A stretch of DNA of 64,000 bases from Pipra filicauda (lineage: Eukaryota > Chordata > Aves > Passeriformes > Pipridae). Location of the stretch: contig NW_024104773.1 in assembly GCF_003945595.2 (NCBI RefSeq), positions 62,001-126,000 of the forward strand. Reading direction: 5' to 3'. A program made the position numbers and the translations under genes. Under the pieces are notes generated by a model. It was not told the DNA's origin. It did not search any database and saw only the letters and a list, made by a program, of their open reading frames with translations. Below, piece after piece: positions 1 through 10,570 of the stretch (the stretch's first letter is position 1; each line of letters starts with the position of its first letter).

Positions 1-96
1 AAGGGAAAAATGAAAAGAAATGGATGCAGCAGAGGTTGTGTTCAGAGTCACAGTGCCCCAGGTGCCAGGCTTGCAAATCCAAAAATGTCCTCTTAC

Positions 97-350
97 CTGC
101 ACAAACAGAGCACCACCCGAAGTGGTGCCTCGTGCTCGGCTCCTGAGCCCAAGTGCGCCCAGCGGCGACTGCGATGGCGATGGGCGGGAGGGGCAGGAGC
201 GCAGAGACAGACACACGGACACGGACACGTGCACAGGCACACACGGACACACTCCTCCAAACCCCTCTGCTCACACACGCACTCACAGGGACATGTCAGT
301 GACACGGCGGGGATGGGCAAAACGCTGCATCCTCTGCACACCCACCCCTG
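97..350 (-). other. Candidate first exon of a gene running left out of the window (3' border at 97)
   Basis: Read on the minus strand, bases 100-91 give GCAG followed by GTAAGA, an almost ideal vertebrate splice donor, so an exon would end at 97 and its intron would leave the window to the left. The exon would lie in CpG-rich sequence at about 120-350. I cannot place its 5' end; 350 is only a guess at the edge of the CpG-rich part. The longest minus frame across it is cysteine-rich low-complexity sequence from the ACACGG repeats and does not look like protein, so the exon may be 5' UTR. The identity of the gene cannot be told from this window. A chance donor is possible, but its place at the edge of a CpG island favours a real one. 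Confidence 0.45.
200..262. repeat. ACACGG/ACAC-rich degenerate short tandem repeat
   Basis: Repeated ACACGGACACGG and CACACGGACACAC units form a short degenerate tandem array inside the CpG-rich segment. It produces misleading Cys-rich frames on the minus strand and His/Thr-rich frames on the plus strand. Confidence 0.6.
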
Positions 351-361
351 CCCCGGCGGGG

Positions 362-690
362 GAAACCAAGGGGAGGAAAGGAAGAGAAGAGAGAAAAGAG
401 AGAGAAGAGAGAAGGAAGGAAGGAAAAGAACAAAGAAAGGAGAAAGAAGAAAAAGAAAAGAGAGGAAGAAAGAAGGAAAGAGTGAGAGAAAGCAAGAGAG
501 AGAGAAAGAACTAGAAAAGAAAGATGGAAAGCAGAAGGAGACAAGAGGAGAAGAGAAGAGGAAGAGAAGAGGAAGAGAAGAGAAAGAGAAGAGGAAGAGA
601 AGAGAAAGAGAAGAGGAAGAGAAGAGGAAGAGAAGAGGAAGAGAAGAGAAAGAGAAGAGAAAGAGAAGAGAAAGAGAAGAGAACGGGATG
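362..690. repeat. GA-rich polypurine tract, (GAGAAGAGGAA)-like
   Basis: About 330 bases are almost pure purine on the plus strand (pyrimidine on the minus strand), first as irregular GAAAG/GGAAG units and then, from about 545, as tandem runs of units such as GAGAAGAGGAA and GAGAAAGAGAA. The long open frames here are Lys/Glu/Arg low-complexity translations of the repeat and are not genes. Sequence of this type forms triplex structures readily and is highly length-variable. Confidence 0.9.
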
Positions 691-1437
691 GAGCGGAGGG
701 GCAGCGGGACCTGGTGGTAGCGGCGGGCGCGGAGTCGGCCCGGGCCGGCGCCCGTGCGGGAGACGGACCGGGAGAGGGACTGGGAGAGGGGCCGGGCAGG
801 GCGGGCGCGGGGGTTAAGGAGCGAGGGGAGGGGAAGGGACTGGGCGGGGAGGGCTGAGGGCCCCGGCGCTGGCCGGGAGCGGGGGGGCGGCCCGGGAATG
901 GGGACGGGTCTGAGGGATTCGGGCGCTGAGGAGCTGAGGACGCGAGGGTGGGAGATGTGGGGGATGAAGGAGGTTCGAGGGAAGGGGATTGGGGGTGCCT
1001 ACCCGAGGGGTAGAAATGTGCTCCCCGGAGGGCAGAAAAACGGGGGAGCCGTGTCCCCGCAGTGTGGGGAGGAAACGTCCTTTCTGTCTTAGCAAACAGG
1101 TGGTTTCTGCTTTTGCCTCCTCCCTGAGCTCAGTGTCTAAATAAGAAGGCCTCAGACGGGATACTTTTGCTTGAATTTCAGCTCTGACTTGTGTGCTGGA
1201 GCAACTATTTCTTCTCCAGACACATCCCCTGTCCCCTCTGGTGCCACACATGCTGCGGTTTCTGTCCCTGTGGAAGCATTTTGACGGCTGATTCCACTGT
1301 TCCATCAGGGATGGATGTCTACCACAGGGAACTGATGTCTGTCCTAAGGTGCAGATCTCCAAGTGGAACAAAGGACATACAAAGGATGTCATCAGTGCCC
1401 ATGCATTTATTTAGCATGACTGTAAACATAGTTTCTC

Positions 1438-1600
1438 AAGTTGCCCAGAAAAGTGGTGGATGCCACATCCCTGGAAATGCTCAAGGCCAGGTTGGAAGAG
1501 GCTTGGAGGAACCTGATCTAGCTGAAGGTGTCTCTGCCCAGGGCAAGGGGGTTGGAATGAGAGGATCCTTTCCAACTAAAACCATTCTGTGATTCTATGA
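1438..1600 (+). mobile_element. CR1 LINE 3' fragment
   Basis: The sequence follows the CR1 3' end in sense: TTGCCCAGA, then GGATGCC, CTGGAAATGCTCAAGGCCAG, then TCCTTTCCAACT, ending in ATTCTGTGATTCTATGA, the usual CR1 terminal octamer repeat. It is 5'-truncated and diverged. The overlapping plus-strand frame is only this repeat. Confidence 0.9.
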
Positions 1601-2520
1601 CAAAAGCAGTTGCAATCTAGAGCAGATCAGTGGGCCAAGATCTAGATCAGGTTAGAAAGCTGTGCCTGTGTTTGCTATAATTTCCAAGTGCAGAATTGAG
1701 GTCTTAGGTGTCAGCAGAGCTGTGGCCGCCCAGATCCATACCCACACAGCTTTGGTGGTAGATTGATGGGTTTGGTTTTTTTTTCTGGTCGGTCTGCTAC
1801 AAGGTAGCAACAGATATGAGACTGCTTTCGGTTGTGTTACATCTCCCCCTCAAGATGAAGAAGCACTACAGATACTTCTCCACAAAGTTTTCAGCTTTGC
1901 AAAGAGAAATCACAGACCAAATTCAGTTTACTATACTTCGGAATTTTCTGGGGAATGTGCATTGAGTATCAGATTGTCAAAACGTGCTTAGATTCAGTGG
2001 ATTTCTGTCCTGTCAGTTGCTTGGAGAGGGCAGCTTTCTGTAACACCCCTTGCCAGTTACAGATGTTATCTTCATTCACTCCAGTCTCGTCCCTGCTACT
2101 GCCAAGGAGACGAAGTGTATTAATGTTATCCTTCGTACGTTATGGGCAGAAAGTGTACGAAGTGTATTAATGTTATCCTTCGTACCAACTCATGGGCACC
2201 CTGTGCATTTGTAAGAGACCTGTAAATCTCTCAGTTCCTCCCTTCCTGGGGCAGAACACATTCCTCATCTTCTGTCTGGGTACAGATAGACTTTGCTGAC
2301 AAAGAAGGATCATCACCTTTGCTGTTCCCTCTCTGGTTTCCTGCAGGGATCTCTATCTCAATAAAAGTGAGAGCCTGAGTCAGCAAAGCACTTGAGGTTA
2401 GTGTTCATAGTGTGGCTGTTTAAAATTTCATAGCGGGATTGCATTCTAGGCACAGGTCATTAGACAGTCCGTTCAGTATATATGTATATGTGCGGGATAG
2501 AGACGAACACAATATACAGG
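1601..2520. other. Spacer with a 29-bp duplication (see 2110-2185)
   Basis: No gene is visible here. The stretch has ordinary spacer composition with a short T-run near 1775 and the direct repeat listed separately. The largest open frame (71 codons) runs through the duplication and shows nothing protein-like. Confidence 0.6.
2110..2185. repeat. Exact 29-bp direct repeat, period 47, with inverted-repeat ends
   Basis: Bases 2110-2138 and 2157-2185 are identical over 29 bases. Each copy starts with ACGAAG and ends with its complement CTTCGT. In the second copy the inverted ends extend to 8 bases (GTACGAAG and CTTCGTAC). The 18 bases between the copies are unique. Confidence 0.9.
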
Positions 2521-2521
2521 T

Positions 2522-2660
2522 GTTACGTAAAGAAATAGTATGGAATAAGGGGTGGAGAATGTGATGGTTTCAGTCTAGGCCTTCCTGGAAACCAGCTTGT
2601 AACCAGGAAGGAACTAGGAAGGTGACCAAGGAAGTATTCCATGCTATTCCTTTACGTAAC
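2522..2660. repeat. 139-bp imperfect inverted repeat (26-bp arms)
   Basis: Arms 2522-2547 and 2635-2660 are reverse complements over 26 bases with two mismatches. Inside lies a second perfect inverted repeat, CCTTCCTGG with CCAGGAAGG (about 2580-2611). Both outer arms carry TTACGTAA. The right arm ends seven bases before the LTR TATA box. Confidence 0.85.
2546..2559 (+). other. Polypurine-tract-like sequence upstream of an LTR
   Basis: A purine run (AAGGGG, TGGAGAA) lies directly before TGTGATGG at 2560. This is the arrangement expected of a retroviral polypurine tract followed by a 3' LTR. It could also be coincidence if the LTR really starts at 2521. Confidence 0.4.
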
Positions 2661-3175
2661 CTAGGGTATAAATAAGGCATTGATAAGATAGTTCACTCTC
2701 TTCTCTTCCGGCGAGGTTGGAGAACGGTGGTCCCTGTCTGGGCCTGGCTTATCTGGAGCTGAGGCCTACAGTAACTGCTGTTATCGGCCACGCGTGAGGG
2801 GGGAGTGCTGGGCTGTGTCCAGACGTACTGCTTTCTTTCAAGGGAAGTGGTGAGCTCTTGCCAATTCTTCAGCTTTGCTGGGTTTTTAGATTGTGTAGAT
2901 CTGTTTTATTATTTGTCCCTTTTCACCCTATTTTATCCTTTTCCCTTCTCCCTTCCCCCCTCTTCCCTTCGACTTCGGGAAGCTATTTGGGGTCATAGAT
3001 TTATATACATATAATTCTCATTGTATATCTCTGTTTTATACATAATATATATATATTTTTGCTAGAACTTTGGCTGCCTGGTTTTTCGTTTTTTTTTCCT
3101 TCCCTCTCTGGGAAGGAGACCCTGTTGTCGAGTTTCGGAGACTTGGCAGGAAGCCGACTCCAAACTTGCACAACA
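2560..3175 (+). mobile_element. Probable ERVL-like LTR (3' or solo), far end uncertain
   Basis: The segment begins TGTGATGG, a start shared by many avian ERVL LTRs. It has a promoter-like U3 with TATAAATA at 2667-2674, then a distinct, more CpG-containing stretch (about 2705-2800), a pyrimidine-rich segment (2900-2970) and AT-rich sequence. No coding sequence of a retrovirus is present. The right border is not clear, no target-site duplication was found, and 3175 is a working limit only. An alternative is that the LTR starts at 2521 (TGTTACG). The family assignment rests on pattern memory and needs a repeat-library search. Confidence 0.5.
2667..2674 (+). promoter_or_regulatory. TATA box of the LTR
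   Basis: TATAAATA in the context GGGTATAAATAAGG is a near-consensus TATA box. Transcription would be expected to begin about 25-32 bases downstream, near 2697, in TTCACTCTC. Confidence 0.55.
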
Positions 3176-3437
3176 ATTTGAAAGAACAAATGAAAGAAAA
3201 CGTCTGTGAGTGCACGAAGGTACGAGATTTCTTGAGGACCCACCACCTGTCTGACCCCTGCCTAGCTTTTGGAGTGGTTGCATGGTTTAGTCACATCACT
3301 GTCATCAGAATTAGCCTTCCATTAGTCTACAAAAAATAGATGTTGTATTTAATTCTGAGTGTGCATTTATAAATCTGAGAAGGAATCATCTGTCTCAGAC
3401 TGTTTCCATTCCAGCATTCACAAACTGACTTAAAAGG

Positions 3438-3615
3438 ATTGGTCGGCCGTTGGAACAGGCTGTCCAAGGATGTGGTGGAATCACCATCCCTGGTAGTGTT
3501 CAGAAAACATGTAGATGTGGTGCCTATGGACATGGTTTAGTGGTGCACCTGGCAGTGCTGGGTTGATGACTGGGCTTGATCTTAGAGGTTTTTTTCAACC
3601 TTAATGATTCTATGA
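3438..3615 (+). mobile_element. CR1 LINE 3' fragment (older subfamily)
   Basis: CR1 landmarks appear in sense: GGAACAGGCTGTCCA, GGTGGAATCACCATCCCTGG, GTTCAGAAAACATGTAGATG, TTGATCTTAGAGGT and ATGATTCTATGA at the end. The wording is that of the CR1 group with a dominant GGACATGGTTTAGTGG segment. Confidence 0.85.
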
Positions 3616-6370
3616 AAAGTAACAGGAGGGCAGGGGGTTGCTCAACTCTAGACCAAGGCAGGAAAGTAAAATTTTTCCTGTAATAGAATGTTACATTTTT
3701 TATGCCAACTTTCTGCATACCTTTCTCTTCAAACCAATTTTTAAAAATCTTTTTCTTTTCAAACCAATATTTGATTAAATATTATCTCTACTTGAGGTCC
3801 AATTGTTAAGCCTGCAGGATGCTGGTGGTTTTCTTCCTAAAGCTTCACCTTCCCAAGAATTTGTTGACTATAACAGGAAAAGGATCTTACCATCACGTAA
3901 GCTTGATCTGCTGTAAGGGAATAAACCAAGTGGTGTATGGTGCATGTAAGATGAATGTTGTGTACACTAAAGAAAACATAATCACTTCTCTCTGTCTGTA
4001 ACAGTGACCTGGTTTGTATTTACATTTTGCAGCAGTTACTATCTCACCTACTGCATATAATAATCATCTGTCAACATACTTACAGCAAGCTCAGTTGTTA
4101 AAGTTGTTTCTTCTCTTTACATTGGACCAAGGTGTTTAACAGGAAGAAAATCAGTCCTCTTTGCACATATTTTGTCTCCAATGATCTGGGAAGAAGCATA
4201 AACTGTTTTTAAGAATATGTAGATGGCAATTCAAACTGCTGTCTTATTGGGATTTCTGTTGGACGCAGCACTGAATCAGCAGCTCAGAGGGTTATCACAA
4301 CCATCAATGAACAGATACATAACTCAATTTCCCCATATTTTTCAGTTCTTTCTGTTCTGATTGTGAGACTTTGATTTCCATTTTCACTCTGGGGTTAGGA
4401 ATATAAGAGATGACTGTACTGCATCAGGAAGAAGGTCTGTGTAACCTGATATCTTATCCTCAGGAATTGATGCCTCAGCAGGTGTGTAGGAAAACAGTAA
4501 TCATTCCACAATGCTTCCCCAGAATAGCATCTTGGATTATGATTGTGGCACAGGGATTTCCTCACCAAGACCTGGTGTGTGGCTTGAACAGCTCACAGTC
4601 CTTTCTTCTTTGGGAAATTTACTGGCAACATTTAAATTCATATAAATGCTACTTACAAATGTTTTGTGGCAACTTATTTGGCAATAGTTCACTCCCAGGA
4701 ATTACACAGTCTGCAAATCATAGTGACTTTACTGCCTGAAACTACTGATTTGATCACAGATATAACCGTATCACCATAACCATCACCACATTTTTAACTC
4801 AGTAGCCTTGCTGCAGTTGTGCAGAGCTTTTTCTTCTGCCTGGTTAATGGTGTCTCAGGGCTCTGACAGGTTTCTTATACAAATTCCCTAAAAATTCTGT
4901 TGCAGGCAAGGCTCACATCAGTAGCTGTGTGTTAGCAACTCATAAATTCTTAGGAAACAAGGATTTGCATCACTGGGGAATACTCCTGAGCTTTTTGTGT
5001 CTTTATATATTTTCTCTTGTACACACTATATGTTATAGTCCCTAAAGGCTTACATTTCAAGGCATGAAGTTGATTCAAATAGTCTCTTTTTAGAAAAAGT
5101 CTACCTAGCATAGAAATGTTTCTTTCTCTTTCCTGCGGTGTAGAATTTTCTATTCCAAAACCTATTAAAAGCAATGAAAGGAAAAGACTAAATTCTGTAG
5201 TGGAATTTATTTTCTGTCTCGTGCTGCATTATGCCTTGTGTGCTCCACTGCATTATTGCACTGCATGTCAGGGTTTAGTTTGTTATAGGTTTTATATGAT
5301 TCATGTATCATGACAGTTTGCTGTTTTGGTCTTACTTGCTCTTATCTTACTTTGTTATTGTTAGTGAATTATGGGTTTTGTAGTTCCCAAATCCTGACAC
5401 ATAGATGCTTTCTGTTGGATGAGCATTGCAGGCAACGTTTCATCCAGTACTGCAAGTTACAAAGTCATGAATTATGGAATCCTCACAGTTTAGTGAAAAG
5501 ACTAATAAAGTTAATCTAAGAACAAATAAAATTTCTACTTATCCTACAGTAATTTTTGCAATAAACCCTTCAAGATTGAAGAGAAATGGCAACAAATATG
5601 GGAAAAAACCACCATCATCATGAGCAAAGACTTTCAAAACTTGTTTCCTTGTCTTCAGAAAAACCAATTGACTACTTCAGCCATATGTAATTAGTTCCTG
5701 TATTGAAAACCCCAGCTACATCTAAATCCCATTTAATATAAATGGTTGTAAGAACAATGATAACTCACAGAAATCATTACTCCTGCCATATTTTAAGTAT
5801 TGCTTGGTTTCTGTCTTGTCTAAGAGTAGTCTCATAGTGCTCTGTCTCTCCAGTGCACAGTGCTTACGTTTATCTATCTACACAGTCACCAGCTTCTGAT
5901 TCTTTGTTCACAAATCACCTTTATAAAAGTGTAACCTTTAATTTTATAGGTTAATACCTAAACCATATCACAAATGCAGCATTTTATAAGACCCCTTTTG
6001 ACTTCTCTAATCTGGGACAGAAAATGCTATGCTAGAGGAAAGGAGAAAGCTTTCTTTATGATGGCTCAACCTTTTAAAACTCATTTTGTAAAACATAACT
6101 GTTTTAAGTAGTTCATTGGGCTGATATATGAAGAGGATGTATAGTGGAATAAGGTTCTCTATATGTAATAAATGCAATTTATCCCATGGCTGCCTCCACA
6201 ACAGTCTGCAAAAACAGTCAAAAGCCAAACATACAATTTGGTTCTTTATAGTTATATCAACATCAAAGGGGACCAAGTATAACATCATTTATATAGGTAT
6301 TGTAAATTAAGATTACCAATAGATTTTGTAGCTTCTCTAAATCAGATATCAGATCATGGGTGACATTAAA
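3616..6370. other. AT-rich spacer, no gene seen
   Basis: I see no exon with protein-like content, no recognisable repeat and no CpG cluster. Open frames here are short and rich in codons expected by chance in AT-rich DNA. The sequence ACTTACAGCAAG near 4080 reads as a minus-strand donor but has no matching open exon. Confidence 0.55.
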
Positions 6371-6485
6371 GAATCACACAATCAGAGAATATTCTGAGTT
6401 AGAAGGGCCTCACTAGGATCATCAAAGTCCAGTTTGTGGCTGACAGCATCACCTGACTGCTGATCTGACAGCATTACCAGGTCTA
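6371..6485 (-). mobile_element. CR1 LINE 3' fragment
   Basis: GAATCACACAATCAGAGAATATTCTGAG followed by AGAAGGGCCTC, AGGATCATCAAAGTCCA is the antisense of a CR1 3' end. It is short and diverged, and its 5' part is lost. Confidence 0.75.
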
Positions 6486-7306
6486 TAATCAAATGCTTTT
6501 TCTTCTCTCCAGTTGTAGAGGATAAACTTGTGTAATGTTGAGTTCCAGAGATGACAGTAAATCACATCACACTTGAAATCAAGACACTTTTAATGACATT
6601 GATACAGTGAACAGCTTTCTTCTCAATATGTGTATGACTCGGTGGCTCAAGTAGTCAATGAATTGCAAAATGGAGTTTTCCTGATAGACTAGTGTGGAAC
6701 AGTTTTATTCCTCTTTATTGAACAAAAATTCAAGGATTGAATCCTAGAAATGCACTCCACTCGGTGCCTGGAGTGCTCTTCAACTTCACATTTCCTTGTA
6801 AAGTGGTAAATCAACACTGATGCCTCTTTCCTGGATTTTCAGTGAAGCCAGGCAAAGTGGACAGGGCTTTGCTTGCTGAAAATAAAATCTAAATGCATTG
6901 TCTCCATCTCTAGGACAGGGAAATATCTCTCTTCCCTTCTTTTGTTTACATCTCAGTAACCCCACAATAAGCAAAGAATCTGAAATTCCACAGCCCTAAT
7001 TCATTTACAAACACCCCTTCTCACTGAACTCAATGACATCACATATGCTCAGGACAGAACTCCATGCTGAACATCACCAACACACATTACTGTGTGTGCT
7101 TCACTTTTGAGCTTGAGCAAAACAATATTTTTCTGTCTTTTCTTGAGAATTTAATGCAGTCTGAGTAAAAAGATACGTACTATACACTGTCTTTCTAGAT
7201 AATTTTACTTTTGCATACATTCTCTATTTCTTTAAAGCTAATATTGCATTAAAATCACAGTTATTCTTTAATTAGAGACAAATGTAACAGGAACAAGAAT
7301 TAAAAA
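6486..7306. other. Spacer, nothing recognised
   Basis: Ordinary AT-rich sequence between two CR1 fragments. No repeat, exon or regulatory cluster could be supported. Confidence 0.5.
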
Positions 7307-7605
7307 ATCATAGAATAATAGAATCATTTAAGTTGGAAAAGTCCTTTAAGATGAAGTCCCACTATTAACACAGCACTGCCAAGTCCACCACTAATCCATG
7401 TCCCCAAGTGCCACATCTACACAGCTCTTAAATGTCCCCAGGGATGGTGACTCCATTGCTTCCCTGGGCAGCCTCTTCCAAAGCTTGACAACACTTCAAG
7501 GGAAGAAAATTTTCTGAATAACCACTCTGAACCTGCCCTGGTGCAACTTGAGGCCATTTCCTCTGGTCCTGCCACTTTTTAACTGGGAAAAGAGACCCAG
7601 AAGAA
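7307..7605 (-). mobile_element. CR1 LINE 3' fragment
   Basis: The order ATCATAGAATAATAGAATC, AGTTGGAAAAGTCC, CACAGCACTGCCAAGTCCA, CCAGGGATGGTGACTCCA and CCTGGGCAGCCTCTTCCA is typical of CR1 read antisense. It lies 115 bases from an oppositely oriented CR1 piece at 7720-7822. Confidence 0.9.
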
Positions 7606-7719
7606 GAAAAGGAAAAACTATGCTGATGAGTCTAGAGTTAAGGGCACCAATGCACATATAAAAGGTCTATAATTTTGAAGCAGACAATTAACTGTTTTCA
7701 AGTCCTTGTGTCCTGACCT

Positions 7720-7822
7720 TCAAGGTTTGATTGGGATTCTGAGCAACCTGGTCTAGTGGAAGGTCCATGGCAGGGATGGAACAAGATGATTTTTAAGGTC
7801 CCTTACAATTTATGACTCTATG
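7720..7822 (+). mobile_element. CR1 LINE 3' fragment
   Basis: GAGCAACCTGGTCTAGTGGAAGG, CATGGCAGGG, AGATGATTTTTAAGGTCC and a degenerate ATGACTCTATGA end mark a sense CR1 3' end. Confidence 0.85.
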
Positions 7823-10158
7823 AATCCTGTGGTCACTCATGACATTGTAACAACACTTACAAGAAAGAAATTTATTCTGGTAGCATAGTCAGCATTGTGA
7901 CCCTTATTTGTACTGAAATATCCTTTTCAAGCAGCTGATCTGAAAGGGTTTGTTCTCCGGCTTGTATTGTTGGATATATCCTGCAACAGTTCCACATCAG
8001 TAAAATTTGTTCATGTTCTGGGCATACTTCCTTAATTTTAGAACCACACCAGAGAACTTGCAACTGACCCTACCAGCAGCATATAATAATGGCAGCAGCT
8101 GATCAGATGTTAAGAGGCTGTGCATGACACACAGAAAGGTGTGTGCCACATGAGGGTGAGTGGTGCTGTGGGTGTAAAACCTTTCCCTGTGCACATTTGA
8201 GAGGAGAGTACTACCCACAATACAAAGCAAGTGCTAATCATACATTTCCTTTCCGCACTCCATCAGTCTGTTAGCTGGTATGTTGTGAAATGGTTGGAGG
8301 CTTATACTGTTTATCCTATCAACTACAGATTCCCAAGCTTACACCACCCAAGTGTCCTTCTCCGTGAAGCCTTTTGAAAAGTCCAGAAATATTTCCATAA
8401 CATTTTTCTCCATATATTTTCAATGTAAAATAACATTCTCAATGAGCAAAGGATATATAGGACTAACTTTCCAGTTCGAATAATTTTATATCTTGGTAGC
8501 TCCTACGGCTATAAGTTATATTTGGCATCCCATTGAGAGGCAAAAAATCACATTTTAACCAAAGATAAAGTCAAATTTCTTCTCCCATGACTTCTAGAAA
8601 ATAAAGTTCTGTAGATTTTTATATACAGAAGACAAAAATAATGACTCAGACTGAATATGGCTTATTCATGGCCTCAAGCCAAGACAAATATAGAGGAAAA
8701 TTTTAAAGGATTAAACTTGAGAGATGTAGAAGATATTCTCATATAGGAAAACTTATTTTAAATGGTAACTAATATTTTTTCTAGGTATGAAATGTTACAA
8801 TTAGTCTGGGAAGAAAGGTTTGACAGCATCAAGCTAGTAAAGGGGTCAAAGGGAAATAATATATGAATTTATTACATGGATATCCATAACTCATGTATAC
8901 TATATTTACTAGATAGAGGATGTTTTTTCTTTCCATTAGACTTCAAAATAGAGAGAAATATCAGTGTCAGTGTCAATGGTAACAAATGCACCTGGCTGCT
9001 ATGTATTTACAAGCTGAGCAAGGTGATGGAAAAAACCCCTGTGAATGCAAAATACATTTTCCAATTGAAAATATTAATGTATTTATTTTTGGTGCCGTTA
9101 AAGAAATGTTAACACACTAGCTGACATATCACTTGAGAAAAGTCATGAGAAAAAAAAAAAAAGAGATATTTTGAGAAAAGAGAGGACTGAAGACAAGGTT
9201 TACCCTATCAGACAGGTGGGACGAGTTGAACCGAAAGTAGGGAAAAGTGTGATTTTGGAGATTATTTTGTGCATATAAACGCATTCCACAGATGAGTGAT
9301 TCACAGTGTATCGCTGGATGCAAGGAGCTGCAAGTTTGGTCTTCAGACATAACGTAAAACATGAACAGATGGAAAATTTGGGAGGAGAAAGGAGAAAGAA
9401 TTGTGAGATTTCTAGAAGGAACACTTAAAGAAGCTTGAACTTCACAGAGTGCACATCAGGCAGCTGAGGGCAGGATGATGGGGTGACTTAGCACAGTGGC
9501 AAAGCCAGAAGAGTGATTTTACTGGTTGCATTTTGAAGACTGTGGCATACTCTATGCAATTTAGAAATTACAAGAACATAGGAAGAGCTCTACTGAGTCA
9601 CACCAAAGTAGCACTTACCCCCAATCTTGACTCCATTAATAGCCAGTAAGATACTCCTGGAGAAAAACAGGATGAATCTGCAGTAAAGCTTTCCAGAATA
9701 ATCTCTCTTGCTTCAATAATTTGTATTTTTGTCCTTAGATGAGAGGATGGTATTTAACAACTTTCAGTGGACATCTCCCTTATGAAAAGCACAATACTAC
9801 TGCAAAGCTCTGCACTGTGATACACACTGTAGGAAGCTCTGGGTAAGGTAAAAGGCTGTGACTTGCAGTGGAGGGGGAGCCTGAAAAACAGAGAGCACTT
9901 TCCAACTTTTACTGAACAAATGCAGTTGTTTTCTGGGAAAGTGGCATATATTAAAAAAGAATCTGCTTGTCAAGTTGCTGACGTCATTCGTTGTTCAAAG
10001 AAAGCTTTGCATCTTCCCAAAATTGATATGGAACCTTTCCCTGAAATGCAAGCTGAAAAAGCACAGGTGCTGTTCGAAGGAAAATACAAGTTCAGCAAGT
10101 GAATTATGAGACCTTGCTCCTTTGGCTGGTCTGATAAGCTGCACTCCCTCAGGGAGGC
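7823..10158. other. AT-rich spacer, no gene seen
   Basis: No recognisable repeat or exon. Homopolymer A-runs occur near 9147-9162. The plus-strand frame at 9863-10102 (79 codons) reads somewhat protein-like, but it lacks convincing splice borders or a promoter, so I do not call it. Confidence 0.5.
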
Positions 10159-10570
10159 ATCATAGAATTGCAAAGACCTTTAAGATCATTGACTCCAACC
10201 ATTAACCCAGCACTGCCAAGTCCAACTCTAAACCATGTCCCTAAGTGCCATACCTACAAATCTTTTAAACACCTCCATGAATGGTGACTCAACCAGTGTT
10301 CCAAAGCTTGATAACACTTTCCATGAAGTGATTTTTCCTAATACCAGTCTAGACCTCCCCTGGCCCAACTTGAGGACGTTTGCTCTCATGCTTGTTACTT
10401 GGGAGAAGAGGCCAACCCCTACCTGGCTACAAACTCCTTTCAGGTAGTTGTAGAGAGTGATAAAGTTCCCCCGAGCCTCCTTTTCCCCAGGCTGAACACC
10501 CCCAGCTCCCTCAACCACTCCTCATCAGACTTGTGCTCCAGACCTTTCCCCAGCTCCTTTGACACTGTGA
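10159..10570 (-). mobile_element. CR1 LINE fragment, 3' end plus end of ORF2
   Basis: ATCATAGAATTGCAAAGACC, CACTGCCAAGTCCAACTC and CTTCATGAATGGTGACTC-like wording is followed by the ORF2 tail in antisense (AGGCTGAACACCCCCAGCTC, CTCCTCATCAGACTTGTGCT). The minus-strand frame at 10228-10518 is the decayed end of CR1 ORF2. It has an internal deletion relative to the copy at 13571. Confidence 0.9.

Larger units (their letters stand above)
120..1060. promoter_or_regulatory. CpG island, probable promoter
   Basis: CpG dinucleotides are dense at about 120-245 and again at 690-1,060, with GC boxes such as GGGCGGG near 180 and GGGGCGG near 885, in a window that is otherwise AT-rich and CpG-poor. No TATA box is obvious, as is usual for CpG-island promoters. 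A GA-rich tract (about 362-690) separates the two halves. The strong minus-strand donor at 97 suggests transcription to the left. A bidirectional promoter with a rightward non-coding transcript cannot be excluded. Confidence 0.65.

Noticed and set aside
10..817. Long plus-strand open frames (up to 236 codons) at the left edge
   Set aside because: They are translations of the GA-rich tract and ACACGG repeats (Lys/Glu/Arg and His/Thr low complexity), with no splice or start support.
814..1392. Minus-strand 192-codon frame overlapping the CpG island
   Set aside because: GC-rich sequence is poor in stops. The frame is Pro/Ser/Arg-biased, shows no domain and crosses from the island into ordinary spacer with no splice borders.
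2110..2186. loxP-like recombinase target
   Set aside because: The arms are 6-8 bases rather than 13 and the spacer is 13 or more bases rather than 8. The resemblance to CTTCGTA/TACGAAG is superficial.
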